A stretch of DNA of 18,349 bases from Dehalococcoidia bacterium (GTDB taxonomy: Bacteria > Chloroflexota > Dehalococcoidia > SM23-28-2 > RBG-16-64-32), in the NCBI GenBank assembly GCA_030690405.1, contig JAUYGU010000123.1, forward strand, positions 1 through 18,349, written 5' to 3'. Under the pieces are notes generated by a model. It was not told the origin of the DNA. It worked only from the letters and a program-made list of their open reading frames with translations, and did no database searches. Within the stretch, counting starts at the first letter, position 1, and each line of letters opens with the position of its first letter. The position numbers were made by a program, and so were the translations under genes. Of this stretch, positions 10,809-17,532 are shown in pieces.

Positions 10809-10822
10809 CCGCCTGCCGGCGG
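10809..10822. terminator. Short GC hairpin after apt
   Basis: CCGCC-tgcc-GGCGG immediately after the apt stop codon, without a T-run. It may slow or end apt transcription before the riboswitch promoter, but could be chance in GC-rich DNA. Confidence 0.3.
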
Positions 10823-11338
10823 TCACTCGTACCGAATGAGCGAGAACACCTCGTAGTCCTGGAGGCGCTCCTGGCCGCCGAGGCCCGCCAGCTCCACCAG
10901 GAACGCGAAGGCGTTCACGCGCGCCCCCAGGAGCTCCACCAGCTTGGCGGCGGCCATCGCCGTGCCGCCGGTCGCCAGCAGGTCGTCCACTATCACCACC
11001 GAGGTGTCGCGGCGGAGGGCGTCGTCGTGGATGTCGAGCTGGCCGGTGCCGTACTCCAGCGCGTACTCCACCGTCATGTGGGCCGAGGGCAGCTTGCCGG
11101 GCTTCCGGACGGGCACGAGCGGCACGCCGAGGTCCAGCGCCAGGGGGGCGGCGAACAGGAAGCCGCGCGACTCGATGGCGACGACAGCGTCCAGCCCCCG
11201 GCCGCGGAACCGCTCGCTGAGCCGGCCGACGGCGTACTGGAACGCCTCGGCGTTCTGCAGGAGCGGGGTGATGTCGCGGAACAGTACCCCCGGCTCGGGA
11301 AAGTCGGGCACGTCGCGGATGAAGCGCTTCAGGTCCAC
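10823..11338 (-). CDS. apt: Adenine phosphoribosyltransferase
   Basis: 171 residues, the standard size. It converts adenine and PRPP to AMP. It begins MDLKRFIRDVPDFPEPG, with FRDITPLL (20-27) and AIESRGFLFAAPLA (54-67), and has the PRPP-binding loop VVIVDDLLATGGT (114-126). The start is GTG, judged by alignment to the usual N-terminus; no ATG is available. No Shine-Dalgarno precedes it, and TATACT lies 9 nt upstream, so the message is probably leaderless. The gene sits on the same strand just upstream of the SAM riboswitch and mtnA-mtnP. Since MtnP (and adenosine breakdown after AhcY) releases adenine, Apt would close the purine side of the cycle. Confidence 0.96.
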   Translation of the reverse strand: MDLKRFIRDVPDFPEPGVLFRDITPLLQNAEAFQYAVGRLSERFRGRGLDAVVAIESRGFLFAAPLALDLGVPLVPVRKPGKLPSAHMTVEYALEYGTGQLDIHDDALRRDTSVVIVDDLLATGGTAMAAAKLVELLGARVNAFAFLVELAGLGGQERLQDYEVFSLIRYE

Positions 11339-11347
11339 TGCGCTGGC

Positions 11348-11353
11348 AGTATA
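11348..11353 (-). promoter_or_regulatory. Candidate -10 box of apt
   Basis: TATACT on the minus strand, 9 nt before the GTG start. No strong -35 is evident at 17-18 nt upstream. The predicted leader is 0-3 nt. Confidence 0.5.
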
Positions 11354-11419
11354 GCAAGCGGAAGTGGACACCGGACAGGGGACGTTGTACCTTATCCGCG
11401 CCTGGAGAGAGGAGTCGAG

Positions 11420-12601
11420 ATGGCCGACCGCGACCGGCTGAAGGAGCAGGTGATCGCCGAGGTGGACCGCCGCCGCGACGAGCTCATCGCGCTCAGCCTC
11501 AAGATCCACGCCAACCCGGAGATCGCATTCCAGGAGGAGAAGGCCGCCGCCTGGCTCGCCGACTATCTGGAGAGCGAGGGCTTCGTCGTGGAGCGGGGCA
11601 TCTGCCAGCTGCCGACCGCCTTTCGCGCCAATTACGGCACGGGTGAGCCGCGGGTGGCCATCCTGGCGGAGTACGACGCCCTGCCGGGCGTCGGTCACGG
11701 CTGCGGCCACAACATCATCGGCACGGCGTCCGCCGCCGCCGGCCTGGCCGCGAAGGCGGTCGCCGGCGAGACGGGCGGCACGGTGCTGGTCATCGGCACG
11801 CCGGCGGAGGAGGCTGCCGGCGGCAAGGTGTACATGGCGGCCCGCGGCGCGTTCGACGGTCTCACCTGCGCGATGATGGCCCACCCGGGCAACCGCGACG
11901 TCGCCGTCAACTACGCCTTGGCCTGCCTGGAGCTGAACGTGGAGTACCACGGCAAAGCAGCCCACGCCGCCGCCCGCCCCGAGGCCGGGCTCAACGCCCT
12001 GGACGCGATGGTCGCCGCATTCGTCAACGTCGGCTTGCTGCGTCAGCAGCTCCGCGATTCCGCCCGCGTCCACGGCATCATCACCGACGGCGGCCAGGCG
12101 GTGAACGTCATCCCCCACCACACGGCCGCCAGCCTCCTCCTGCGCGCCGAGGAGGACGCCTACCTGGACGAATCGCTGAAAGGGAAGGTGCTGGCCTGCT
12201 TCCAGGCGGCGGCCCAGGCCACCGGCTGCCGGCTGGAGTACCGCTGGGGCGAGGAGTCGCGCTACAAGGCGATGCGCACCAACCTGGCCTTCGCGGCGGC
12301 GTACCGGGTGAACATCGAGGCGCTGGGGCGCACGGTGATGGAGCCGGAGTCGCGCCGCTCGATGGGTTCGACCGACATGGGGAACGTGAGCGCGATGGTG
12401 CCCGCCATCCACCCATCCGTCGCCGTGGCGCCGCAGGAGATCCCCATCCACACGGAGGCGTTCCGGGACCTGGCCGCCACCGAGGCCGGCCACCGGGCGC
12501 TTATGGACTCCGCGAAGGCGCTGGCGATGACCGCCGTGGACGTGCTCACGGACGCCGACCTGCGACAGCGGATGCGGCGCGAGTTCAAAGGGCAGGACTA
12601 G
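11420..12601 (+). CDS. M20D-family amidohydrolase (AbgB / aminoacylase-like metallopeptidase)
   Basis: 393 residues with the two-domain M20 layout. The catalytic domain shows LSLKIHANPEIAFQEEKAA, the metal region EYDALPGVGHGCGHN (84-98, ligands Cys95 and His97), GTPAEE (126-131, Glu130/131) and AHPG (His155). The dimerisation domain begins near ELNVEYHGKAAHAAARPEAG (about 173-192). M20D enzymes hydrolyse N-acyl or amide-linked amino acids such as p-aminobenzoyl-glutamate, N-acetyl amino acids or hippurate; the substrate here cannot be told. The ATG has GAGAGGAG 5 nt upstream. TGGACA (11365-11370) and TACCTT (11388-11393) with a 17-bp spacer could be its promoter, divergent from apt. Confidence 0.9.
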   Translation: MADRDRLKEQVIAEVDRRRDELIALSLKIHANPEIAFQEEKAAAWLADYLESEGFVVERGICQLPTAFRANYGTGEPRVAILAEYDALPGVGHGCGHNIIGTASAAAGLAAKAVAGETGGTVLVIGTPAEEAAGGKVYMAARGAFDGLTCAMMAHPGNRDVAVNYALACLELNVEYHGKAAHAAARPEAGLNALDAMVAAFVNVGLLRQQLRDSARVHGIITDGGQAVNVIPHHTAASLLLRAEEDAYLDESLKGKVLACFQAAAQATGCRLEYRWGEESRYKAMRTNLAFAAAYRVNIEALGRTVMEPESRRSMGSTDMGNVSAMVPAIHPSVAVAPQEIPIHTEAFRDLAATEAGHRALMDSAKALAMTAVDVLTDADLRQRMRREFKGQD

Positions 12602-12615
12602 CCCAGGCCGATGTG

Positions 12616-13410
12616 ATGGCGTTCATCTACGACGAAGACGTCGCCCTACGATACGACGCTGCCGTGCCGGTTCAAGCCGGGGAGGTCGAGTTCTACCTGG
12701 AGCTGGCCAGAGAAGCCGGGGAGCGAGGCCTCCCTACCCTGGAGCTGGCCTGCGGCAGCGGGCGGATCGCCGTGCCGCTGGCGCGGGAGGGCGTGCGACT
12801 GGTCGGGCTGGATAATTCGCCGGCGATGCTGGCGCGGGCTCGAGAGAAGAGCGCGGGCCTCGCGGGAGTAGAGTGGGTTGAGGGCGACATGCGGGCGTTC
12901 GACCTCGGAACAGCCTTCGGGCTGGCGATCATCCCCGCGGGTTCGTTTCAGCTGCTGCTCACGACGGCTGATCACGTCGCCTGCTTGCGCTGCGTCTGCC
13001 GGCACCTGTCGCCCGGCGGACGTTTGGCGTTCGAGCTGGAAAACCCGAACATAGTGGCGATGGCGGAGTGGCTGACGCAGAAGCGAGGGACACTCCAGCG
13101 CCGACCGCAGCGTGATTACCGCCATCCAGTGACGGGTAACCAGGTGTATAGCTGGGGCTCGGTGGACTACCACCCCTCAACACAGACCTCCGTAGGATGG
13201 GGCGTGACGGAGGAAGTGGATGAGCAGGGAGTCGTGGTCCGGCGGACGTACGGCCAACCGATGGAGCTGCGCTACTTCTTCCGGTTCGAGGTGGAGCAGC
13301 TGCTGGCGCGCTGCGGCTTTGACGTAGAAGCGCTGTACGGCGACGTTGCCAGGAGCGAGTTCAAGGGGAGCAGCCCAGACATGGTCTGGGTGGCGCGTCG
13401 CTCACTCTAG
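12616..13410 (+). CDS. Class I SAM-dependent methyltransferase, substrate unknown
   Basis: 264 residues. The Rossmann methyltransferase core is clear: motif I LELACGSGRIAVPLA (42-56), the acidic loop VGLDNSP (63-69), EGDMRAFDL (89-97), and a post-core HLSPGGRLAFELENP segment. The C-terminal part (about 155-225) is a beta-rich insertion typical of small-molecule or unassigned class I methyltransferases, ending RYFFRFEVEQLLARCGF. The ATG at 12616 is preceded directly by a GTG that could also serve; no clear ribosome-binding site is seen, and the gene begins 14 nt after the amidohydrolase stop, so read-through from that gene is likely. It would consume SAM and yield SAH, the AhcY substrate. Confidence 0.88.
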   Translation: MAFIYDEDVALRYDAAVPVQAGEVEFYLELAREAGERGLPTLELACGSGRIAVPLAREGVRLVGLDNSPAMLARAREKSAGLAGVEWVEGDMRAFDLGTAFGLAIIPAGSFQLLLTTADHVACLRCVCRHLSPGGRLAFELENPNIVAMAEWLTQKRGTLQRRPQRDYRHPVTGNQVYSWGSVDYHPSTQTSVGWGVTEEVDEQGVVVRRTYGQPMELRYFFRFEVEQLLARCGFDVEALYGDVARSEFKGSSPDMVWVARRSL

Positions 13411-13529
13411 GCAGAAGGTCACCGAGAACCTCGGAGCGGCCGCCACCGTTACTCAGCCTGCGAAGGGCGAAGGCGCGAGTTCGAGGGCGAGGGCTAGCGC
13501 GTCAGGATGCCCCAATCGTTCGGCTGGGG

Positions 13530-13535
13530 TATCCT
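13530..13535 (+). promoter_or_regulatory. Candidate -10 box of plsX
   Basis: TATCCT, 12 nt before the plsX ATG. It directly follows a hairpin CCCCA...TGGGG that ends at 13529. There is no clear -35 and no Shine-Dalgarno before plsX. The rest of the 137-bp gap after the methyltransferase shows nothing recognisable. Confidence 0.35.
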
Positions 13536-13547
13536 AGCGCCAGACTC

Positions 13548-14567
13548 ATGTCTGAACGTGACCCCGTTATTGCCCTGGACGCCATGGGGGGCGACAACGC
13601 CCCCGGCGAGATCGTGGCCGGCGCGATGGAGGCGGCTCGCGACCTCGGCATCCGCGTCGCCCTGGTCGGGCGGCCGGATGACATCGCCGCCTGTCTGGCC
13701 AGGCACGGCCCGCGGCCGGACACCATCACCATCATCCCCGCGTCCGAGGTGATCGAGATGGACGAGCAGCCGGCCCAGGCCGCCCGTCACAAGAAGGACT
13801 CGTCCATGGTCGTGGGCCTGCGGCTGGTCAAGCAGGGCGAGGCGGACGCCTTCGTGTCGGCGGGGAACACGGGGGCGGTGATGGCCGCCGCCATCATGTA
13901 CCTGGGGCGCATCAAGGGGATCGAGCGGCCGACGCTGGCGGGGCTGATGCCGCTCTCCGGAAAGCTCACGCTGTTCCTGGACGTCGGCGCCAACGCCGAC
14001 TGCAAGCCGGTCTACCTGCTGCAGTTCGCGGAGATGGCGGCGGCCTACATGGAGCGCGTCTGGAAGGTGCGGCGGCCGAGGGTGGCGCTCCTGAACATCG
14101 GCGAGGAGGAGACCAAGGGTAGCACCCTGGCCCAGGAGGCCTACGCGCTGCTGGCGAAGAGCGGGCTCAACTTCATCGGCAACGTTGAGGGGCGCCACGT
14201 GCCGACCGACATCGCCGACGTGATAGTGACGGATGGCTTCACGGGCAACGTCGTCGTCAAGACGATGGAGGGGATGGCGGAGTACATCCAGGGGCAGATG
14301 CGCGCGGCGATAAAGAGCCGCCCCTGGTACGCGCTGGCCGGCCTGGCGCTGATGCCCGCGTTCAAGCAGATGCGGAAAAAGCTGGACTACCGCGAGTACG
14401 GCGCCGGTCCGCTGCTGGGGGTGAACGGCCTGGTGTTCATCGGCCACGGCCGCAGCGACGCCCGCGCCGTGGTCAGCGCGCTGCGCGTCGCCCGCGAAGC
14501 GGCGCAGTCAGGGATGCTGGAGGCGCTGCGAGGGGTGGCGCCAGCGAGGGCCCGCCGTCCCGGCTAG
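13548..14567 (+). CDS. plsX: Phosphate acyltransferase PlsX
   Basis: 339 residues. PlsX makes acyl-phosphate from acyl-ACP for phosphatidic acid synthesis by PlsY, acting at the inner face of the membrane. Typical features: IALDAMGGDNAP (8-19), EVIEMDEQPA, SAGNTGAVMAAA, LDVGANADCKP, LLNIGEEETKG, GNVEGRHVPTD, VTDGFTGNVVVKTMEG and GAGPLLGVNG. The ATG lacks a ribosome-binding site, and a possible -10 box lies 12 nt upstream. fabH, fabD or acpP, which often follow plsX, are absent; instead its stop codon overlaps that of the convergent tetR gene within CTAG. Confidence 0.97.
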   Translation: MSERDPVIALDAMGGDNAPGEIVAGAMEAARDLGIRVALVGRPDDIAACLARHGPRPDTITIIPASEVIEMDEQPAQAARHKKDSSMVVGLRLVKQGEADAFVSAGNTGAVMAAAIMYLGRIKGIERPTLAGLMPLSGKLTLFLDVGANADCKPVYLLQFAEMAAAYMERVWKVRRPRVALLNIGEEETKGSTLAQEAYALLAKSGLNFIGNVEGRHVPTDIADVIVTDGFTGNVVVKTMEGMAEYIQGQMRAAIKSRPWYALAGLALMPAFKQMRKKLDYREYGAGPLLGVNGLVFIGHGRSDARAVVSALRVAREAAQSGMLEALRGVAPARARRPG

Positions 14568-15187
14568 TCGCGGGGCGTGAGCCACTCCGCCAGTATGGCG
14601 GTGAGCGGCTCCACAATCTCGTCCAGGCGGACGGTCTCCGGCGCCAGGCGCGACTGCATGATGCTGCCCTCTACGGCGGCGATGAGGACGGTGGCGATGA
14701 ACTCCACGTCGATGTCGGTGCGGATTCGCCCCGCCTCGCGGCCCTCGCTCAGGATATCGGCGATGAGCTCACGCCAGCGGTCATACATCGTCGCCAGGCG
14801 CTGGCGGACTTTCTCGTTGCGGAGGGCGTGGGCGCCGAACTCCGCGAAGAGGGAGCCCCAGAGGGGGTCGTCCTTCAGCAGGCCGAACACCCCGCTCAGG
14901 ATCGTGCGCACGTTATCTGCGACGGGCTGGGTGTGTCCCACGGCTCGCCGGAACGTGTCCTGCTGGCGTGAGATCCGCTCCTCCAGCATCGCCCAGAACA
15001 GGTCCTCTTTGCTCTCGAAGTGGACGTAGAACGCGCCTTTGGAGAAGCCGGCCTCGCGGACGATCTCGTCCACGGTCGCACGGTCAAAGCCGCAGCGGGC
15101 GAAGACGCCGATGGCGGCCTCCATGAGGCGTCCGCGCGTCTCTTCGCGCTTCCGTAGACGCGTCGGTTCCCCGAGGATTGCAGCCAT
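14564..15187 (-). CDS. TetR/AcrR-family transcriptional regulator
   Basis: 207 residues, normal for the family. The N-terminal helix-turn-helix runs about 36-58 (ATVDEIVREAGFSKGAFYVHF), followed by the linking SKEDLF. The helical ligand-binding domain (about 70-205) is too divergent to name a ligand. The ATG has no Shine-Dalgarno, and a perfect TATAAT is 9 nt upstream. The inverted repeat GCTAAC-c-GTTAGC (15212-15224) covers the -35 region, and a second palindrome lies upstream of the adjacent small membrane gene, so repression of itself and that gene is likely. Its 3' end overlaps the convergent plsX by 4 bp. Confidence 0.92.
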   Translation of the reverse strand: MAAILGEPTRLRKREETRGRLMEAAIGVFARCGFDRATVDEIVREAGFSKGAFYVHFESKEDLFWAMLEERISRQQDTFRRAVGHTQPVADNVRTILSGVFGLLKDDPLWGSLFAEFGAHALRNEKVRQRLATMYDRWRELIADILSEGREAGRIRTDIDVEFIATVLIAAVEGSIMQSRLAPETVRLDEIVEPLTAILAEWLTPRD

Positions 15188-15196
15188 CGTGCAGCG

Positions 15197-15224
15197 ATTA
15201 TACCCGCGCCGGCTAACCGTTAGC
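15197..15224 (-). promoter_or_regulatory. tetR promoter -10 with overlapping inverted repeat (candidate operator)
   Basis: Consensus TATAAT at 15202-15197 (minus strand) lies 9 nt before the ATG, predicting a leaderless mRNA. GCTAAC-c-GTTAGC, a perfect 6-bp inverted repeat at 15212-15224, occupies the -35 region. It is a plausible repressor site. Confidence 0.55.
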
Positions 15225-15227
15225 TAG

Positions 15228-15428
15228 CTACGGCACCCACAGGCGGGCCAGCAACTCGTACCGCTCGCGCCGGCTGAGCTTGCGCGGCTGGCTGGGCCAC
15301 AGTATGGCCGCAAAGCTGCGAGCAGCGATAGCGGCCAGGCGGGGGAACCAGCCTGTCACCACGGTCAGGACGATAGCGGCCAGTACGAGCGCGGTCGCTG
15401 TCGCAGTGATGATCAGCGCCGTCAACAT
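15228..15428 (-). CDS. Small single-pass membrane protein, function unknown
   Basis: 66 residues. Residues 3-26 form one hydrophobic helix (LTALIITATATALVLAAIVLT core). A short amphipathic stretch (about 31-44) and a basic C-terminal tail (PRKLSRRERYELLARLWVP) follow; positive residues predict a cytoplasmic C-terminus. I do not recognise the family. The ATG at 15428 has AAGGAG 7 nt upstream, which is good evidence that it is translated. It precedes tetR by 40 bp on the same strand and has its own promoter and palindrome, so it is probably controlled by the TetR protein, perhaps as part of a stress or efflux response. Confidence 0.7.
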   Translation of the reverse strand: MLTALIITATATALVLAAIVLTVVTGWFPRLAAIAARSFAAILWPSQPRKLSRRERYELLARLWVP

Positions 15429-15449
15429 CTCGAAACTCCTTCCAGTAAC

Positions 15450-15494
15450 ATACCGACCAGTCAGTATACTACCATAAGTATGGACGCCAGTCAA
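15450..15494 (-). promoter_or_regulatory. Promoter and TetR-type operator upstream of the small membrane protein
   Basis: Minus strand: -35 TTGACT (15494-15489), 17-bp spacer, -10 TAGTAT (15471-15466). Overlapping and following the -10 is an imperfect palindrome ATACCGACC/AGTCAGTAT (15450-15467, 7 of 9 positions symmetrical), resembling GAC-rich operators of AcrR/QacR-type repressors. Binding there would block initiation. Confidence 0.6.
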
Positions 15495-15523
15495 GACGAA
15501 ACTGTTACCGCGGCGGGGGCAGC

Positions 15524-15838
15524 CTACTCCTGGGGGGTGCTGGGCGTGCCGAAACGCAGCCACATCCTGAGCGCGGTCTGGAGGTTTCGCAGCCCCTCGT
15601 CTTCGGGGAGGCCGCCGGTGAGGCAGCTCTCCACGTGGCGGTCCATGATCAGCAGCCCCACCTGGTCCAGCCCGCTGCGGGCCGCCATCAACTGCGTCAG
15701 CACGTCCTCACACACGCGGTCCTCCGACACCATGCGGTGGATGCCGCGGATCTGCCCTTCGATGCGACGGAGCCGGGCGAGCATCGCCTCTGTGTCGGCC
15801 TTCGTGTCCTGCGGTTGATCGGAACGCTTCGTTGACAT
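15524..15838 (-). CDS. csoR: CsoR/RcnR-family metal-sensing repressor (CsoR-like)
   Basis: 104 residues of all-helical DUF156 repressor type. The copper ligand triad of CsoR is present as Cys43, His68 and Cys72; the 25- and 4-residue spacings equal Cys36/His61/Cys65 of the mycobacterial Cso[19 protein letters not shown] (20-37) is the typical DNA-binding helix. A second histidine of the RcnR nickel/cobalt type is not seen, and the His rules against a persulfide-sensing CstR. The ATG at 15838 lies inside a perfect palindrome, so the repressor probably covers its own start. It diverges from trxA-trxB rather than from copper exporters. Copper is the best guess for ligand; another thiol-reactive signal is possible. 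Confidence 0.9.
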   Translation of the reverse strand: MSTKRSDQPQDTKADTEAMLARLRRIEGQIRGIHRMVSEDRVCEDVLTQLMAARSGLDQVGLLIMDRHVESCLTGGLPEDEGLRNLQTALRMWLRFGTPSTPQE

Positions 15839-15880
15839 ACCCCTATGGGGTATGTTACCATCCGACCGTAAAGAGGTCAA
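15832..15880. promoter_or_regulatory. Divergent csoR / trxA promoters sharing one 21-bp CsoR-type palindrome
   Basis: Perfect 9-bp arms ACATACCCC (15835-15843) and GGGGTATGT (15847-15855) flank TAT; the TACCCC...GGGGTA core matches known CsoR operators. Plus strand toward trxA: TTGACA (15832-15837), 18-bp spacer, TACCAT (15856-15861), so the palindrome fills the spacer. Minus strand toward csoR: TTGACC (15880-15875), 17-bp spacer, TAACAT (15857-15852), 13 nt before the csoR ATG. One bound repressor would silence both directions. Confidence 0.8.
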
Positions 15881-15945
15881 GGCCCTCGGGCGCGGCCTCT
15901 CGGAGAATCGCCCGGCAGCACAGTCTACGGACCAAGGAGGACGGG

Positions 15946-16272
15946 ATGGCCAAGCCAGCCGAAGTGACCGATGCCACGTTCGAAGAGGAGGTCCTCAAGT
16001 CCGGCGAGCCCGTGCTCGTGGACTTCTGGGCGCCCTGGTGCGGCCCCTGTCGCATGGTCGCTCCCCTGGTGGAAGAGCTGGCCGGGGAGTACGACGGGAA
16101 GGTGAAGTTCGTGAAGCTCAACACAGACGACAACATGCAGACTGCCGCCAGGTACGGCATCCGCAGCATCCCCACGCTGCTGATGTTCAAGGGTGGAGAG
16201 CTTGTCGACCAGATCATAGGCTTCCGGCCCAAGGGAGACCTCAAGAGGACGATCGAGAAGGCGCTGGCGTAG
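15946..16272 (+). CDS. trxA: Thioredoxin
   Basis: 108 residues. The redox site WCGPC (31-35; Cys32, Cys35) lies in the classical [10 protein letters not shown] context, and the cis-proline loop SIPT and C-terminal GFRPKGDL are present. It reduces disulfides in the cytosol and is itself reduced by the reductase encoded 4 bp downstream. The ATG follows AAGGAGG by 5 nt. The predicted leader from the TACCAT promoter is nearly 80 nt and holds no structure I recognise. The promoter overlaps the CsoR-type palindrome, so expression is probably derepressed by the CsoR ligand. Confidence 0.97.
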   Translation: MAKPAEVTDATFEEEVLKSGEPVLVDFWAPWCGPCRMVAPLVEELAGEYDGKVKFVKLNTDDNMQTAARYGIRSIPTLLMFKGGELVDQIIGFRPKGDLKRTIEKALA

Positions 16273-16276
16273 ATCG

Positions 16277-17206
16277 ATGGCCCGCAAGGAGTACGAGATC
16301 GTGATCATAGGCGGCGGCCCCGCCGGGCTCGCCGCCGGTCTGTACGCGGCCCGCGCCCGCCGCAAGACCGTCCTCCTGGAGAAGGGCGTCATCGGCGGCC
16401 AGATCGCCCTCACGGAGCTTGTGGAGAACTATCCGGGCATCCCCACCATCAACGGCTTCGACCTGGCCCAGGCGATGCTGAACCAGGCGGAGAGCTACGG
16501 CCTGGAGGTCGAGTACGCCGAGACGACCGGGATCGAGCAGGACGGGCGGCTGTGGCTGGTACGGAGCGCTGAGGACGAGTACGTGGCGAAGGCCGTCATA
16601 GTCACCGCCGGCGCCGACTATAACAAGCTGGGCGTCCCGGGCGAGGAGCGCCTGACCGGGCGCGGTGTCTCTTACTGCGCCACCTGCGACGCCGCCTTCT
16701 TCAAGGAGCAGCACGTGGCCGTTGTCGGCGGCGGCGACGCCGCCATGGACGAGGGGCTGTTCACCACCCGCTTCGCCGATAAGGTGACCGTCATCCACCG
16801 CCGCGATAAGCTGCGGGCCGGCGCCATCCTGCAGGAGCGCGCCTTCGCCAACCCGAAGATGGAGTTCGTCTGGAACACCGTCGTCACCGAGGTCCTTGGC
16901 GAGGACGCCGTGACGGGAGTGCGCCTGCACAACCGCGAGACCGGCGAAGAGAGCACGATGGACGTCGCCGCCGTGTTCGTCTTCATCGGTCAGCACCCCA
17001 ACACGGGCTTCCTCGGCGGCCTCGTTCCCGTGGACGAGGGCGGGCACGCGCTGGTCAGCGAGTGGATGGAGACGGAGCTGCCGGGGCTGTACGTCGCCGG
17101 CGACGCGCGTCGCAACTCCGCCCGCCAGGTCGTGAGCTCCGCCGGTGACGGCGCCACGGCGGCGATCGCGGCGGAGCACTACATCAGCAGCAGCTTCGGC
17201 GAGTAG
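16277..17206 (+). CDS. trxB: Thioredoxin reductase (NAD(P)H:FAD disulfide reductase)
   Basis: 309 residues, the low-molecular-weight bacterial form. FAD-binding GGGPAG (12-17), active-site CATC (Cys134, Cys137), the NAD(P)-binding GGGDAA (151-156), VIHRRDKLRA with the basic HRR that favours NADPH, and the C-terminal AGDARRNSARQVVSSAGDGATAA FAD segment. The usual GDSAMEEA is GDAAMDEG here. The ATG lies 4 bp after the trxA stop with no strong ribosome-binding site, so it is probably co-translated with trxA. A tRNA gene follows 46 bp downstream. Confidence 0.95.
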   Translation: MARKEYEIVIIGGGPAGLAAGLYAARARRKTVLLEKGVIGGQIALTELVENYPGIPTINGFDLAQAMLNQAESYGLEVEYAETTGIEQDGRLWLVRSAEDEYVAKAVIVTAGADYNKLGVPGEERLTGRGVSYCATCDAAFFKEQHVAVVGGGDAAMDEGLFTTRFADKVTVIHRRDKLRAGAILQERAFANPKMEFVWNTVVTEVLGEDAVTGVRLHNRETGEESTMDVAAVFVFIGQHPNTGFLGGLVPVDEGGHALVSEWMETELPGLYVAGDARRNSARQVVSSAGDGATAAIAAEHYISSSFGE

Positions 17207-17236
17207 CCGCGTCCGCAACCGCGCCGCCTCTCGCGG

Positions 17237-17242
17237 TATACT
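17237..17242 (+). promoter_or_regulatory. Candidate -10 box of the tRNA-Sec gene
   Basis: TATACT ends 10 nt before the tRNA 5' end. No clear -35 is seen; transcription may also come through from trxAB. Confidence 0.45.
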
Positions 17243-17252
17243 GTGGTCTCGC

Positions 17253-17349
17253 GGGAGTGGAAGGGTCCCGGTGGGCCTCGCGGTCTTCAAAACCGCAGTG
17301 GGGCGGAGGTCCCGTCCCAGGTGGGTTCGACTCCCATGCACTCCCGCCA
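17253..17349 (+). tRNA. selC: tRNA-Sec (anticodon TCA), CCA encoded
   Basis: 97 nt with the special bacterial selenocysteine-tRNA shape. The acceptor is GGGAGTG(G) against (G)CACTCCC; the eighth pair would be a G-G mismatch. The D arm has six pairs, GGGTCC/GGGCCT with loop CGGT. The anticodon stem GCGGT/ACCGC holds loop CTTCAAA with anticodon TCA at 17287-17289. A long variable arm (GGGGCGG/CCCGTCC type) and a T arm with TTCGACT follow, then G and an encoded CCA. Overall order and loops match E. coli selC closely. The anticodon reads UGA. No selA, selB or selD lies in the window. Confidence 0.93.
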
Positions 17350-17350
17350 G
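17321..17350 (+). repeat. Attachment-site-like repeat, copy 1 (tRNA-Sec 3' end)
   Basis: The last 29 bases of the tRNA (T arm, acceptor, CCA) plus one G recur at 17593-17622 with a single mismatch (TTCGACT against TTCGAAT). tRNA 3' ends are the usual targets of tyrosine-recombinase integrative elements, so this is read as the attL/attB side. Confidence 0.75.
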
Positions 17351-17368
17351 TACGAAATCTGGGCATCC

Positions 17369-17398
17369 GAGGACGCAGATCGTGAGATTTGCGCCCTC
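17369..17398 (+). terminator. Hairpin after tRNA-Sec, copy 1
   Basis: GAGGaCGCA (17369-17377) pairs with TGCGcCCTC (17390-17398) with one internal A-C mismatch; TCTTCTGTTT follows. It probably ends tRNA transcription. An equivalent, perfect hairpin follows the second tRNA-end copy. Confidence 0.45.
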
Positions 17399-17422
17399 TC
17401 TTCTGTTTAGGCCACTCAGCAA

Positions 17423-17455
17423 TTGGCCACAAGTTGGTCACGAAATTGGTGATCA
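17423..17455 (+). repeat. Three short direct repeats TTGGYCACRA-type
   Basis: TTGGCCACAA (17423), TTGGTCACGA (17434) and TTGGTGATCA (17446), spaced 11-12 bp. A further TTGGTCACAA occurs at 17699-17708 in the matching position after copy 2. Spaced short repeats beside an att core resemble integrase arm-type sites; no integrase gene is present to confirm. The surrounding stretch 17399-17532 shows no gene. Confidence 0.45.
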
Positions 17456-17532
17456 AGGCAATGATGGGCTGGGACAGGTCGGGACCGGTGAGCTCGATGG
17501 CAGATACGAAATGGGTCTAGATTCGACATAAC

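Noticed and set aside
10781..12601. A 606-codon plus-strand frame reaching upstream from the amidohydrolase
   Set aside because: The first 213 codons run antisense over apt and have no family signature; the real gene starts at the ATG at 11420 with a good ribosome-binding site.
16241..17422. Long minus-strand frame (393 codons) opposite trxB
   Set aside because: It is the shadow of a high-GC gene; the plus strand has a complete thioredoxin reductase with all motifs.
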